Shown here: positions 1 to 9,515 of the stretch, piece by piece | Layout of the letters: each line of letters begins with the position of its first letter | Position numbering within the stretch: position 1 is the stretch's first letter | Source: Microbulbifer celer | GTDB lineage: Bacteria; Pseudomonadota; Gammaproteobacteria; Pseudomonadales; Cellvibrionaceae | Direction: 5' to 3' | DNA length: 64,000 bases | Assembly: GCF_020991125.1 (NCBI RefSeq) | Contig: NZ_CP087715.1 | Coordinates: 2,886,501 to 2,950,500 of the forward strand | Made by a program: the position numbers and the translations under genes | Notes under the pieces: generated by a model | What the model saw: only the letters and a program-made list of their open reading frames with translations | Told to the model about the DNA's origin: nothing | The model's database searches: none

Positions 1-2
1 CC

Positions 3-2603
3 GCGGAACCCACCGCGCCCACAACCCCCAACGCTGCCGGGATTGAAGAAGTGGTTGCGACCGGACATTACCTCACTAGCATCGAGCGCGCCGAGCAACA
101 GGAGCGGGAAGCCGCCCAGAGTGTGGATATCCTGCTGGCGGAAGAAATTCGTCATTCGCCCGGTAGCAACATCGCAGAAGCGCTCAGCCGCAACGCGGGA
201 ATTACCGTGGTACGCGACCGCGGCCAGGCCTTGTTTGTAAGTATTCGCGGGCTACCCACCGCCTTCAACGCCTTCACCCTCAACGGCAACACCCTGGCCA
301 CCAACGAAAACGTGCGCACTTCGGGGCAGTATGGCCGTCAGTTCCACTACGACACCCTGCCGGCAGAACTGGTGGCGGCAGTGGAGATCCGTAAAACCCC
401 GCAGGCCATGGACGATGAAGGGGCCATCGGTGGCAGTGTCAATATACAGACCTACCAGCCGTTGGAACTGGCAGAGAACCGCCTCGGCCTTAACTTCCAG
501 CTGAGTCAGTCCTCTCTCGCCAGTGAGCGCGATCCGCACTTTTCCCTGATGGGCAACTGGGTCAATGTCGATAACAACCTGGGCGTTTATCTGGCCGCGT
601 CCCGCAGCCATCTCAACCTGCGCCAGGATCGGGTGATGAATTTTGGCTGGCAGCAGAGCACCAATAGCAACGCGCTCGGGGATAGCGGGCAAGCCCCCAT
701 CTCCCCCGGCAATATCCGTCCGACTCTGGAAAGGGAAAACAGACAGCGTTCCGGGCTCAGCCTCGGTATACAGCAGCGTATCCCGAGCGGTCCTCAATGG
801 AACCTGAATTACCTGCAACTGAAACAGGAAATCGACTACCGGGAATTCAGTTACAGCGCACAGTATTCCGTGGATGCCCTGGTGCCCGGCAGTGCAGAAA
901 TACAGGGGCCATTTATCCCCACCGGTAGCACCGATTCCGGCAGTGTCCAGATCGGCAGCGAATCCGCCGGACTGGTGGACGATACCCACGCACTGGATTT
1001 CTCCGTAGAAGGTGACTGGCACAGCAACTGGCACTACCGCTTACTCGCAGCTGCCTCACAAGCGGACAGTTACAATGACACCCCGATCAAGCGCACCCGA
1101 TTGCGCCGCGAAGGCGATGTGCAATTTGATTTTCACTTTCCTCTGACGGATCGTGGTGCACTGCCATCGGTGACCTATCGCAATCTGTCGCTGTCCGATT
1201 CGGAAGCCTTTCCCGGACGCCGCCTGGAGTGGCGGAAAAATACCACGCAAGACCGCAACCTTTCCGGTGCCTTCAACCTGTCGCGCAGGATCGATTTCGC
1301 ATTGCTGGATTCCCTGTACCTCGATTCACTGCACCTGGGCGCCAAGTATCAACGGCGCACGCGGGATTATCAGCGTACCGATGCAGTCATCGTCACTGGC
1401 ATCGAGAATCGTATCTTTCCCGACTCGTATTTCGATCTTGTCGCGGAAGCGGATTTTCTCGCAACAGCCAACAGCAGTCTTCCTACTGTCTGGTTGCAAC
1501 CACAAGAGGACATATTCTGGCAGGATGTGGGAAAGGAAGTGATTAGCAAAAACCTCCTTAACAGCCAAAACCGGGTCAACTCTTACCAGGTGGACGAATC
1601 GGTGACCGCCGCTATGGCGCAACTGAACCTGAGTGGTATAACACCCCAGGGAATCCCCTGGCGGGGTAACGCCGGGCTGCGTTATGCGGAAACGCGGCAC
1701 CATGCCCGCGGCCATCAACTGGAAGCCATGAGTGACAGCGTAACACCGCGGTATTTCACCAAAGCCTACGATCAGTGGCTGCCCGCCGCGAACCTAACCC
1801 TTGATCTGAGTGAAGCGCTACAGTGGCGTACCGGCATCGCGCGTACCCTGAAGCGCCCGGATCTACAGGATCTCGCGCCGCGGCTGACGCTCCATTCCGG
1901 TGACGAGCACAGCGCCCAGGGCGGCAATCCGGATCTTCACGCGGTCACCGCCTGGCAATTGGACAGTAGTATGCACTGGACACTTGGTTCCTCAGAAAGC
2001 GGTGATCCCGTGGGGATTCTCGGCGCCGGTCTCTTTTATAAATCCATTGACGACTTTATTCACACAGATTCCACCCAAATCCGTATCGACGGCGAGCCCT
2101 ACCTGCTCACCAGCAAAACCAATGGCGGCCGCGCCTATGTGAACGGTATGGAACTGGAATACCGGCAGAACCTTGGCGGATTACCCTCCCCCTTTGACCA
2201 TCTGGGCCTGCAGATGAACCTGACCTTCACCAACTCACGCGCTGCATATCGCGGGGACAACAACACCACACACTGGGACCCGCTGGAAGACGTGGCCCGT
2301 CACACCGCCAACCTGGGGCTGTACTACGACGATCGCTACCTTACCGCGCGGTTGCAATACAGCTGGCGCGACAGAGTCCTGCGGGATGTGGGGGAAAGCC
2401 GGCTCGATGCCCGCAACAGCATGCCCTTCGGCACACTGGATGCCCACCTGACCCTCGCGCTATCCGACCACCTGAGCCTGACAGCAGAAGGCATCAACCT
2501 CACCGATGCAGCGGAGTGGGAATATGTAGCCGGCGGAGGGTTTGCCGGCTACAGCCATTACGGGCGAAGACTCGCTCTCGGACTCAATCTGAAATTTCAT
2601 TGA
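3..2603 (+). CDS. TonB-dependent outer-membrane receptor, 5' end outside window
   Basis: Outer-membrane TonB-dependent transporter. The reading frame is open to the left edge, so the signal peptide and true start lie outside the window. The TonB-box-like IEEVVATG occurs about 14 residues into the visible part, followed by a plug domain (EALSRNAGITVVRDRGQ, SIRGLPTAFNAFTLNG) and a long beta-barrel ending in LKFH. The plug motif RTSGQYGRQF closely matches RTSGQSGRQF in the receptor at 4250-7060, so the two are related members of the large Xanthomonas/Caulobacter-type receptor family (TIGR01782-like). The substrate cannot be read from sequence. The neighbouring PhoX-like phosphatase suggests a phosphorylated compound; carbohydrate uptake is the alternative. 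The gene converges with the phosphatase. Confidence 0.9.
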   Translation, partial: AEPTAPTTPNAAGIEEVVATGHYLTSIERAEQQEREAAQSVDILLAEEIRHSPGSNIAEALSRNAGITVVRDRGQALFVSIRGLPTAFNAFTLNGNTLATNENVRTSGQYGRQFHYDTLPAELVAAVEIRKTPQAMDDEGAIGGSVNIQTYQPLELAENRLGLNFQLSQSSLASERDPHFSLMGNWVNVDNNLGVYLAASRSHLNLRQDRVMNFGWQQSTNSNALGDSGQAPISPGNIRPTLERENRQRSGLSLGIQQRIPSGPQWNLNYLQLKQEIDYREFSYSAQYSVDALVPGSAEIQGPFIPTGSTDSGSVQIGSESAGLVDDTHALDFSVEGDWHSNWHYRLLAAASQADSYNDTPIKRTRLRREGDVQFDFHFPLTDRGALPSVTYRNLSLSDSEAFPGRRLEWRKNTTQDRNLSGAFNLSRRIDFALLDSLYLDSLHLGAKYQRRTRDYQRTDAVIVTGIENRIFPDSYFDLVAEADFLATANSSLPTVWLQPQEDIFWQDVGKEVISKNLLNSQNRVNSYQVDESVTAAMAQLNLSGITPQGIPWRGNAGLRYAETRHHARGHQLEAMSDSVTPRYFTKAYDQWLPAANLTLDLSEALQWRTGIARTLKRPDLQDLAPRLTLHSGDEHSAQGGNPDLHAVTAWQLDSSMHWTLGSSESGDPVGILGAGLFYKSIDDFIHTDSTQIRIDGEPYLLTSKTNGGRAYVNGMELEYRQNLGGLPSPFDHLGLQMNLTFTNSRAAYRGDNNTTHWDPLEDVARHTANLGLYYDDRYLTARLQYSWRDRVLRDVGESRLDARNSMPFGTLDAHLTLALSDHLSLTAEGINLTDAAEWEYVAGGGFAGYSHYGRRLALGLNLKFH

Positions 2604-2671
2604 CCGAATACTGGAAGCGACCAAATACCGCCTGTTACGCTTTTATCGCGCACACAGTTTCCAGATTCGCC

Positions 2672-4155
2672 TCAAACCGACTCCGTATTCAGTACCATCG
2701 CCTGCTGACGGCTGCGCTCACCCAGCGAGTGCCATGGCCCGGTGATTGCCAGTGTCAGTCCGGGGCGCTGTATATTGACGAACAGGGTCGAACCGTCCGC
2801 AGAAAAACAGGCTCCACAGAACTCGCCATTGTCCGGGTGGGCGTTCATCGCCAGGGTGTACAAGCGGCCGTCCGGCGTCATACCGCGAATATAGTTGCGC
2901 ATGTCCGGTGCGCTATCGTAGCTGTCCTCACAGATAATCAAGTCACCCCAGGGGGCCACAGCCAGATTGTCGCAGGACTCGAGGATGGCGCGGTCGTGGG
3001 TTTCATAAACCATTTGCAACCGCGCCGGCGATGCCTTCTCTTCACTGGTGCCTTCGTCAGGGCTGGGCAGGTAGCGCCATACCTGGCCGATTTTTTTGGG
3101 GCCACCGCCGGTGGCAGCGAAAAAGATCTCCCGGCGGCCGTTTTCCCGCTGCGCAAAGGCAACCCCCTCACAACGGCAAAAACGCGCAGCGCCGGCGGCG
3201 ACACCGCGCTCTCCGAGATCCCCTTCGGGGTTTTCTACCTCTTCCAGATCGATCCAGTCGCATTCAAAAGTCTGCGTGGTGGTCACCTGGTGGGCGGCAG
3301 CGTCTTCCGAATCCTCCAGCCAGTTGCGGGTTTGCGCCGCGGGCCAGTCGCGAATCACCAATGCCTGCAGCCTTCCCCCATTGTGTAATTCACCTGGAGT
3401 CTCGGGGATAAAGCGGTAAAACATCGCCTGATCGGAATCTTCCGTCAGGTAAACAATCCCGGTGGTACTATCTACCGCCGCCGCTTCGTGTACAAAGCGG
3501 CCCATGGCCTTCAGTGGCCGGGCCTCCACCAGCCCGCGCGCGGCCGCCGGCACTTCGAAGATATAGCCGTGGTTACGGCCAAACCCCTGCTCTGGCCCCG
3601 CCAGGGTCTCTTCACAGCTCAACCAGCTTCCCCAGGGGGTGGCGCCCCCGGCACAGTTGCGTGCCGTACCCGCGAGACTCAAGTGCGAGCGCTCAATACG
3701 CCCGCGGGTGTGATCCACTACCAGCGTGGTGGTGCCCCCTTGACCGGTAGATCCCGCCGATAGAGATCGAATATCTCCTTACGGTATTTGTCGATGACAT
3801 CGGCCTTGCGATCAAAGGGGCCGACTTCTTCACCGATAGAATCCAGTTCGTGATTTCTCACCAAGAGACTCTGGTGCGGATTACCGGGCACCGGAAACGC
3901 CGCCATACCGTCCGGAGCACTGGGAGTGAGCAGACCGTCACTCATGATATCTCCGGTTTGGGTGAGCACCCGATACCCGAACCCCGGGGGGAGATGCAGC
4001 AACGCGCCCTCCTTTGCGACCAACTCGCCAAACCCTCGACTCCCTCGAACCGGGTCCAGCCGGTACTGCTGGGCCAGTGCCGAAACACTGCCCAATCCAC
4101 CAAAGGCCACAGCGGCTGCCGTAGCCCGCTGCAGAAAAATACGGCGACTCAACAT
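2672..4155 (-). pseudogene. PhoX-family (DUF839) alkaline phosphatase, single frameshift
   Basis: PhoX/DUF839-type periplasmic phosphatase, expected to release phosphate from organic phosphoesters. The N-terminal part (4155 to 3718) starts with a twin-arginine signal (SRRIFLQ followed by a hydrophobic stretch ending SALAQ) and has the family segment LLVRNHELDS. The C-terminal part (3718 to 2672) carries NCAGGATPWGSWLSCEET and VHEAAAVD. The frames are broken near 3735-3739, at a run of five Gs on the coding strand. Adding one G would restore KGGTTTLVVD, the usual PhoX sequence, giving about 493 residues. The break may be a real mutation or a homopolymer sequencing error. Lies between two related TonB receptors and close to ppk/ppx, which fits a role in phosphate supply. 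Confidence 0.82.
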
Positions 4156-4169
4156 GTTCTACCTCTTCA

Positions 4170-4205
4170 CAATAAGAAAAAGGCTGCACTCCAGGGGAGT
4201 GCAGC
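4170..4205 (-). terminator. Rho-independent terminator after the TonB receptor
   Basis: Perfect 10-bp stem (4183-4192 with 4196-4205) and a 3-nt loop, followed on the minus strand by a T-rich tract (4170-4182). It lies between the receptor stop (4250) and the phosphatase start (4155), so the phosphatase probably has its own promoter or depends on read-through. Confidence 0.8.
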
Positions 4206-4249
4206 GAAAGATTCGAAGACGATTGTCACAATCGCTTCGGGGACCAGGA

Positions 4250-7060
4250 TCAGAATTTTGCGCGTACACCGAAGTTAACGGTGCGACCATAGTTGTGCAC
4301 CTGGTGCAGACGATCCTCCGAGCCCACGTAAGTGGAGGGGCGATTTTCCAGAATGTTCACCGCCTGCATGAACGCTTCATAGTTTTCCGCAAACCGATAG
4401 CTGGCCCCCATATCCAGGGTGCCGATTCCTTTCTGGTAGTAGGAGGTTGCATCTTCTTCCGTGGGGCGGGAGGTCACGGTAACCCCACCATCGGTAAGGT
4501 AGTCATCGCGCCAGGTGTAGCTCAGATTTATCTCGAACGGGCCGGACTCGTAGAACGGCGAAATGGAGTAGCTTTGATCGGAGATCCCTTGAATACCCGC
4601 GGTCTGGACACCCACGTCCGACTTGTCGAGCTCAAGCTTGGAAGTGGCAAAGGTGGCGGTGGCAGAAATACCGAGGCCCATCTCCAGGCGCCCGGTAAAG
4701 CCCAACTCGAGACCGGAAATCGCCACATCACCGACGTTTGCCGGAGAGCTGACCAGGACATCCACCGGCAGGGTGGAACCGTCATGCACCGCAAATGGCA
4801 GGGTGCGGGTTTCAAAGTCGGACGCGATATAATCGTCCACATCCTTGTAGAACCCGGCGATGGAGAAGGCACCAAAGTCGTCAAAGTACCACTCAAACGA
4901 CATATCCAGGTTCCAGGAAGTGTAGGGCTTCAGGTAAGGATTCCCGCCCGCGGCGGTCAGGATCAAACTCGGGTCATTCATGGCCGCAGACCCCAGCACG
5001 AAGATATCCGACACAGTGCCACTGTTCGGCACCACCACATCCCGCAGCTCGGACAAAGAAGGCCGTGTCATTGTCTTACTACCGGACAAGCGCATGATCA
5101 CGTCGTCGGTCAGATCAAAGTTCACATTCAGGCTCGGCAGCCATTCTTTGTAGGTATTGTTGGTGGTGCGCGCGCTGGACACGGTGATGACATTACCCTC
5201 GCCATCGACTTCGGCCGTGGCCAGGGTGCCATCGACCAGACTGTCAGTCTCTACATAACGCACGCCGGCAATACCGGTAAACGGAATGTCGTTGATCTGG
5301 GAAGCAAAATCTACTCTCGCGTACGCAGCGAGAATCTCTTCATCGACACCGTAGGAGTTGCGCAGGTCCGCGGCAGTGGGTTCAAGCTGGCTGGCACTGG
5401 GCTCGACGCCATCAAACTCGCCGTCGATCACGAAGGCGTCGCGCCACACCGCCCAGTCTGCGGATGTCCACAGCTGGCCCTGGCCGATAACCTGGTCGAA
5501 AGTATTGCCGGGGACCATCACACCGTTGAAGCCGTCGCTCAGCTCCAGCCCATTGCGCAAGGCAGTCGTGCTGCGGTCCCGGCGCTGATAATCACGGGAG
5601 CGGTCGGAAACCTGAACCCCCAGTTTCATCTGGGTGAGATTCAGGTTGGCGAACTCCATATGGAGATCGCGCGTGGCATCAAATTTGAAGGTGACATCTT
5701 CGTCCTCAGAGTTCATCGGACGAATGCGGTAGCGGCGGAAAGGAACAGTGGCCGGATCGGTCAGATCCAGATCCGTGTAGAGCGCGTTGATTTTGCCATT
5801 GCTTACGGCATCGGTGCCGAGGTCGAAAGTGGTGTTGCCCACGCCCTCTTCGGTACGGTATTCAATGCGCTGCAGCGGCGTTTCCAGATCCGAAGTCGCA
5901 CGGGAGAAACTCACCCGGGGCTCGAAGATCCAGTCGGCGACATTGTACTCGGCACCGGCAATCACGATAGCGTTTTCGTGCGCCTGATCGGAAAACTCCG
6001 TAGTGTTACGGATACGGGCACCATTGAGAGTACCGGCCACCAACCGGCCATCGTCGATAACTGCGGTGCTCTGGTCGAGATTATCCCAATAGCCCCAGGT
6101 CTGGTAAGTCAGGCGGCGTTCGGCAATCTCGTTGTTGAACTGCGAATACTGCATATCCAGATCAAACTCGAAATTGTCAGTCGGTCGCCACTGCAGGCCA
6201 CCGACCGCACTCATGCGGTCCCGTTTTTCCTGCTCCAGAGTAACCTGAATATCGCCGGGTACCGCCACGCCATGGAGGTATTCCGCATCGTTAACGTCTT
6301 CCTCACCGATGACGCCCCAGCCGTTCCCCAAACGCTCAAACTGGACCTCGCGCTCCTGGTAAGACACACCGCCCAACACACCAAAGGTGCCTTCACTGTT
6401 CTGCCAACTGGCAGACACCGCACTCTTCGGTGACATGGCATCGGCGCGCTCTTCGTAGGTACCCTCGAAGGAAGTAGACAGGAATGGATCGCGATCCAGT
6501 GGGTTGAGCATACGAATCTCTACCGAGGAACCGATACCGCCTTCCGTCATATCTGCCGTGGGTGCTTTGGATACCACCACACCGTCAATAAGGTCGGCTG
6601 GTAGTACGCGGAAGCGGAACTGACGGCCGGACTGGCCGGAAGTGCGGATATTCTCGTTATAGGCGAGCGGCATGCCGTTCAGAGTGACAGACTGAAAATT
6701 CGGACCGAGGCCACGAACACTGATGAACTGCCCCTCACCCGCTTCACGAACAATGGTCACCCCGGGTACGCGCTGTAGTGCTTCGGCAACATTCACTGCG
6801 GGCAGCTTGCCAATATCGGCCGCAACAACCGCGTCGGAAATGGACTCTCCTTCCCGCTTGACATGGATAGAGCGGTCGAGACTGCCGGCAAAAGTGCCCG
6901 TCACAACAATCGTTTCCATTCTCTCTTCAGATTCAGCCTGTGCGGAAGCCTCACCAGCCCCAATAGCAGCGGCACAAGAGACGGCTACCAGAAAGTTATT
7001 TCTGCTCAAAAAGGGGACAGCTTGCGCCAGGTATTTTTTACGGAATTGTGCGCGCTTCAT
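4250..7060 (-). CDS. TonB-dependent outer-membrane receptor (TIGR01782-like)
   Basis: Full-length TonB-dependent transporter of about 936 residues. The chosen ATG at 7060 is preceded by GAGG at 7069-7072 with 8-nt spacing; upstream in-frame ATGs at 7081 and beyond lack this. The signal peptide runs from MKRAQFRKK through a hydrophobic stretch to EASAQA. The TonB box is METIVVTGT, then the plug (VNVAEALQRVPGVTIVRE, ISVRGLGPNFQSVTLNG) and a barrel that ends in the aromatic residue of NFGVRAKF. It shares plug motifs with the receptor at the left edge. Encoded between ppk and a PhoX-like phosphatase on the same strand, with a terminator at its 3' end. Substrate unknown; a link to phosphate or phosphorylated sugars is inference from position only. 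Confidence 0.92.
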   Translation of the reverse strand: MKRAQFRKKYLAQAVPFLSRNNFLVAVSCAAAIGAGEASAQAESEERMETIVVTGTFAGSLDRSIHVKREGESISDAVVAADIGKLPAVNVAEALQRVPGVTIVREAGEGQFISVRGLGPNFQSVTLNGMPLAYNENIRTSGQSGRQFRFRVLPADLIDGVVVSKAPTADMTEGGIGSSVEIRMLNPLDRDPFLSTSFEGTYEERADAMSPKSAVSASWQNSEGTFGVLGGVSYQEREVQFERLGNGWGVIGEEDVNDAEYLHGVAVPGDIQVTLEQEKRDRMSAVGGLQWRPTDNFEFDLDMQYSQFNNEIAERRLTYQTWGYWDNLDQSTAVIDDGRLVAGTLNGARIRNTTEFSDQAHENAIVIAGAEYNVADWIFEPRVSFSRATSDLETPLQRIEYRTEEGVGNTTFDLGTDAVSNGKINALYTDLDLTDPATVPFRRYRIRPMNSEDEDVTFKFDATRDLHMEFANLNLTQMKLGVQVSDRSRDYQRRDRSTTALRNGLELSDGFNGVMVPGNTFDQVIGQGQLWTSADWAVWRDAFVIDGEFDGVEPSASQLEPTAADLRNSYGVDEEILAAYARVDFASQINDIPFTGIAGVRYVETDSLVDGTLATAEVDGEGNVITVSSARTTNNTYKEWLPSLNVNFDLTDDVIMRLSGSKTMTRPSLSELRDVVVPNSGTVSDIFVLGSAAMNDPSLILTAAGGNPYLKPYTSWNLDMSFEWYFDDFGAFSIAGFYKDVDDYIASDFETRTLPFAVHDGSTLPVDVLVSSPANVGDVAISGLELGFTGRLEMGLGISATATFATSKLELDKSDVGVQTAGIQGISDQSYSISPFYESGPFEINLSYTWRDDYLTDGGVTVTSRPTEEDATSYYQKGIGTLDMGASYRFAENYEAFMQAVNILENRPSTYVGSEDRLHQVHNYGRTVNFGVRAKF

Positions 7061-7280
7061 TTCGAAATCCTCAGTTCCCATGATCGGTTGATGGTTGATA
7101 AAACCGGAATATTCGCGGCTTTGGTCAACCAATCATGTAGAGTTCAAAATGACGGGAAAGGGGACATTTTTTATGATTTTTTTATCGTTGAGGAACCTTC
7201 ATTTAACTGACACAAAATTCAATTAATATTGGGAACACCTGCGCCTGAAAACCAGGCTCAAGTCGCCCCTAAAAGCCAGC

Positions 7281-9422
7281 TCAAACGCGCTTTTTCAGAT
7301 AACGATAAATTGCATCTTGAGCGCGCATCGTTTTTTTGCTCCTGCGATTGGCTATGTGGGTATTACTCTGGTTACTGTCAAGAACCCGCGCCTTCTGGTT
7401 ATCTCGCCACTGCAACTCGAGAATATCCAGCACAGTCTGGCGGTGGGTCGGGCTGGTGATTGGAAACGTCACTTCCACCCGGTGATCCAGGTTGCGGGTC
7501 ATCAGGTCGGCGGATGACAACATGACACTGGGGTCACCCATATTGTGGAAAACATAGACCCGAGCGTGTTCAAGATATTTATCCACCAGGCTGATCACCT
7601 GAATATTGTCCGAGACACCGGTTACCAGAGCGCACATGCTGCGCACAATAATACGGACTTTTACCCCCGATTCTCCGGCGCGATATAGCGCCTGGATGAT
7701 CTCAGGATCCACCAGGTTGTTACATTTGATAAAGATCGCCGCGGGTTTTCCCGCTTCAACGGCGGTGATCTCATGTTCGATCGCTGTCAGGATACTCGGG
7801 CGGTTGGTATGGGGAGACACCCAGATATGGTGGTAATCCGGCTGCAAATGCGGCTGGCGGATAAAATCGAATACCCGGTAGGCGTCCTCCCCCATTTTCC
7901 GGTCACTGGTCAGCAGGCTGAAGTCACAGTAAAAACGTGCAGTACTCTCATTGAAGTTACCGGTGCCGAAATGGCTGTAGTAGCGCGTTTTACCGGCATC
8001 CTCACGTACGATAGAAATCAGCTTGCAGTGCACCTTGAGGCCGGGCACACCGTAAATAACCTCGACGCCCGCATCCCGCAATTCATTGGACCAGTGGATA
8101 TTGGCCAGCTCGTCAAACCGCGCCTGTAACTCCACCACCGCCGTAACCTGCTTCTGATTGCGCACGGCATTGATCAGCGCCGCAATCACGCGGGAGTTTT
8201 TTGCCACCCGATAAAGGTTGACCCGGATCTCTTTGACCTTGGGATCAATGGCCGCAGAGGCGAGTAATTTGGTGATCACGCGAAAGTCGTGATACGGGTA
8301 GTAGCAGAGGCGGTCTTCTTCGTCCATCCACTCAAAAATGTTCGCTGCATCCGGCAGGGTGGGCAGCGGGCTTCTGGGCCGGTAGGTATGCGCTTTATGG
8401 TCCGCAGGGAAACTCATGAAGTCTTTGGAATTGTGGTAGCGCCCACCGGGGGTATAGCTGTCGTAGCGCCCCATCCTGAGTTTTTTCTTGATCAGTTCCA
8501 ACAGCACTTCCGGGGTCGCTGCATCGTACACCAGCCGTACCGGCTCCGCCTGGGCACGTTTCTTGAGCGATTTAGCCACGCGGTCAACGATGTTCTGGGT
8601 TACATGTTCGCCCAGCTCCAGCTCCGCGTCGCGGCTGATCTTGAAGGTGAATGCCATCGCCTTTTCGATTGGCAGCACATGACGGAACACATCAACCAGG
8701 CAGGCCCGGATAACATTGTCGAGCACGATATAAACTTTCTCCCGCACCCCATCGCGGTGTGGTATCGGAATAAATCGCGGAAGAATATCAGTAGGAATCT
8801 CCAGCCCCGCAAAACGCAGGCTGCCATCTTCCAGCTCGAGATAGATACCAAAATAGATACGCGCTTCATTTAGCAGCGGCATGGTATCCCGGTCGTCGAT
8901 AAAGAAGGGTTCCAGCTCCGGCAGCACCTCGCGGTGAAAGTACTCCTCCACATAGGCGCGCTGATTTTCGGTGAGCTGGCTTTCATTGATCAGTTGGATA
9001 TTATGCGCACCCAGATCTTTCAGCACCTGGTTATAAGCATTGCCAAAACGGGTCTGTAACTGCATCACCTTTTCATTGATACTGGCCAGCAAGGTGGAGA
9101 AGTGCTCTTTCTTCCTGCTGCCCTTGGCAAAGGTTGCAAGGCGCCGTACATCGGCAACCCGAACCCGGTAGAATTCATCCAGATTGCTGGAGAAGATGCC
9201 AAGAAAGCGAACCCGTTCAATAATCGGCACGTTTTTGTCTTCCACTTCCTGCAAGACACGCGCGTTGAATGAAAGCCAGCTCAACTCTTTGGGAAAGACC
9301 GGAAATTCTTTTGCCATACTGGATGCAGCTACTGTCGTTGGTGAGTCGGGATTCTTTTTACGCTCAGGGGCGCCGCCGGTGCGCCGGGTCGAACCAGCCG
9401 GCACCGCAACCACGTCTTCCAT
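7281..9422 (-). CDS. ppk: Polyphosphate kinase 1
   Basis: Reversibly transfers the gamma-phosphate of ATP to polyphosphate. The sequence shows the PPK1 domain order: N domain (FPKELSWLSFNARVLQE, SSNLDEFYRVR), head domain, and C1/C2 phospholipase-D-like domains with the histidine motif VHCK, YSHFGTGNFNE and RNLDHRVEV. About 713 residues, normal for the family. The ATG at 9422 is preferred because GAGGAG lies 7 nt upstream; the in-frame ATG at 9461 has no ribosome-binding site. The roughly 36 residues before MAKEFPVFPKEL are a poorly conserved extension. Divergent from ppx, with PHO-box-like repeats between the two. Together ppk and ppx set the polyphosphate pool. Confidence 0.97.
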   Translation of the reverse strand: MEDVVAVPAGSTRRTGGAPERKKNPDSPTTVAASSMAKEFPVFPKELSWLSFNARVLQEVEDKNVPIIERVRFLGIFSSNLDEFYRVRVADVRRLATFAKGSRKKEHFSTLLASINEKVMQLQTRFGNAYNQVLKDLGAHNIQLINESQLTENQRAYVEEYFHREVLPELEPFFIDDRDTMPLLNEARIYFGIYLELEDGSLRFAGLEIPTDILPRFIPIPHRDGVREKVYIVLDNVIRACLVDVFRHVLPIEKAMAFTFKISRDAELELGEHVTQNIVDRVAKSLKKRAQAEPVRLVYDAATPEVLLELIKKKLRMGRYDSYTPGGRYHNSKDFMSFPADHKAHTYRPRSPLPTLPDAANIFEWMDEEDRLCYYPYHDFRVITKLLASAAIDPKVKEIRVNLYRVAKNSRVIAALINAVRNQKQVTAVVELQARFDELANIHWSNELRDAGVEVIYGVPGLKVHCKLISIVREDAGKTRYYSHFGTGNFNESTARFYCDFSLLTSDRKMGEDAYRVFDFIRQPHLQPDYHHIWVSPHTNRPSILTAIEHEITAVEAGKPAAIFIKCNNLVDPEIIQALYRAGESGVKVRIIVRSMCALVTGVSDNIQVISLVDKYLEHARVYVFHNMGDPSVMLSSADLMTRNLDHRVEVTFPITSPTHRQTVLDILELQWRDNQKARVLDSNQSNTHIANRRSKKTMRAQDAIYRYLKKRV

Positions 9423-9479
9423 GCAGGGACTCCTCAATATCATGGTGCCATATTTAGCCATAGGCGATCGTCGCCCAGT

Positions 9480-9512
9480 TTGCTACATTTTTGTTACACG
9501 ATTTTTACAGCC
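9480..9512 (-). promoter_or_regulatory. Three 11-bp phased repeats, candidate PHO box for ppk
   Basis: Three tandem 11-mers start at 9480, 9491 and 9502, each carrying YTACA at the same offset. Read on the minus strand they are CTGTAAA, GTGTAAC and ATGTAGC units separated by 4 nt, the spacing of PhoB-binding CTGTCAT repeats. They sit about 60-90 bp upstream of the preferred ppk start, in ppk orientation. A possible -10 element, TAAATA, lies at 9451-9456. The match is to spacing and the TGT core rather than the full consensus, so PhoB control is inference. Confidence 0.45.
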
Positions 9513-9515
9513 AGA

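Noticed and set aside
3718..3745. Programmed -1 frameshift in the phosphatase gene
   Set aside because: No slippery heptamer of the X XXY YYZ type or clear downstream structure; a one-base loss in a G run explains the break more simply.
3926..6433. 835-codon open frame on the plus strand opposite a TonB receptor
   Set aside because: It is antisense to a well-supported receptor gene and has no recognisable domain; GC-rich genes commonly leave such shadows.
7085..7200. PHO box upstream of the TonB receptor at 4250-7060
   Set aside because: Only isolated half-sites resembling CTGTCAT were seen, with spacing of 12 rather than 11 bp.
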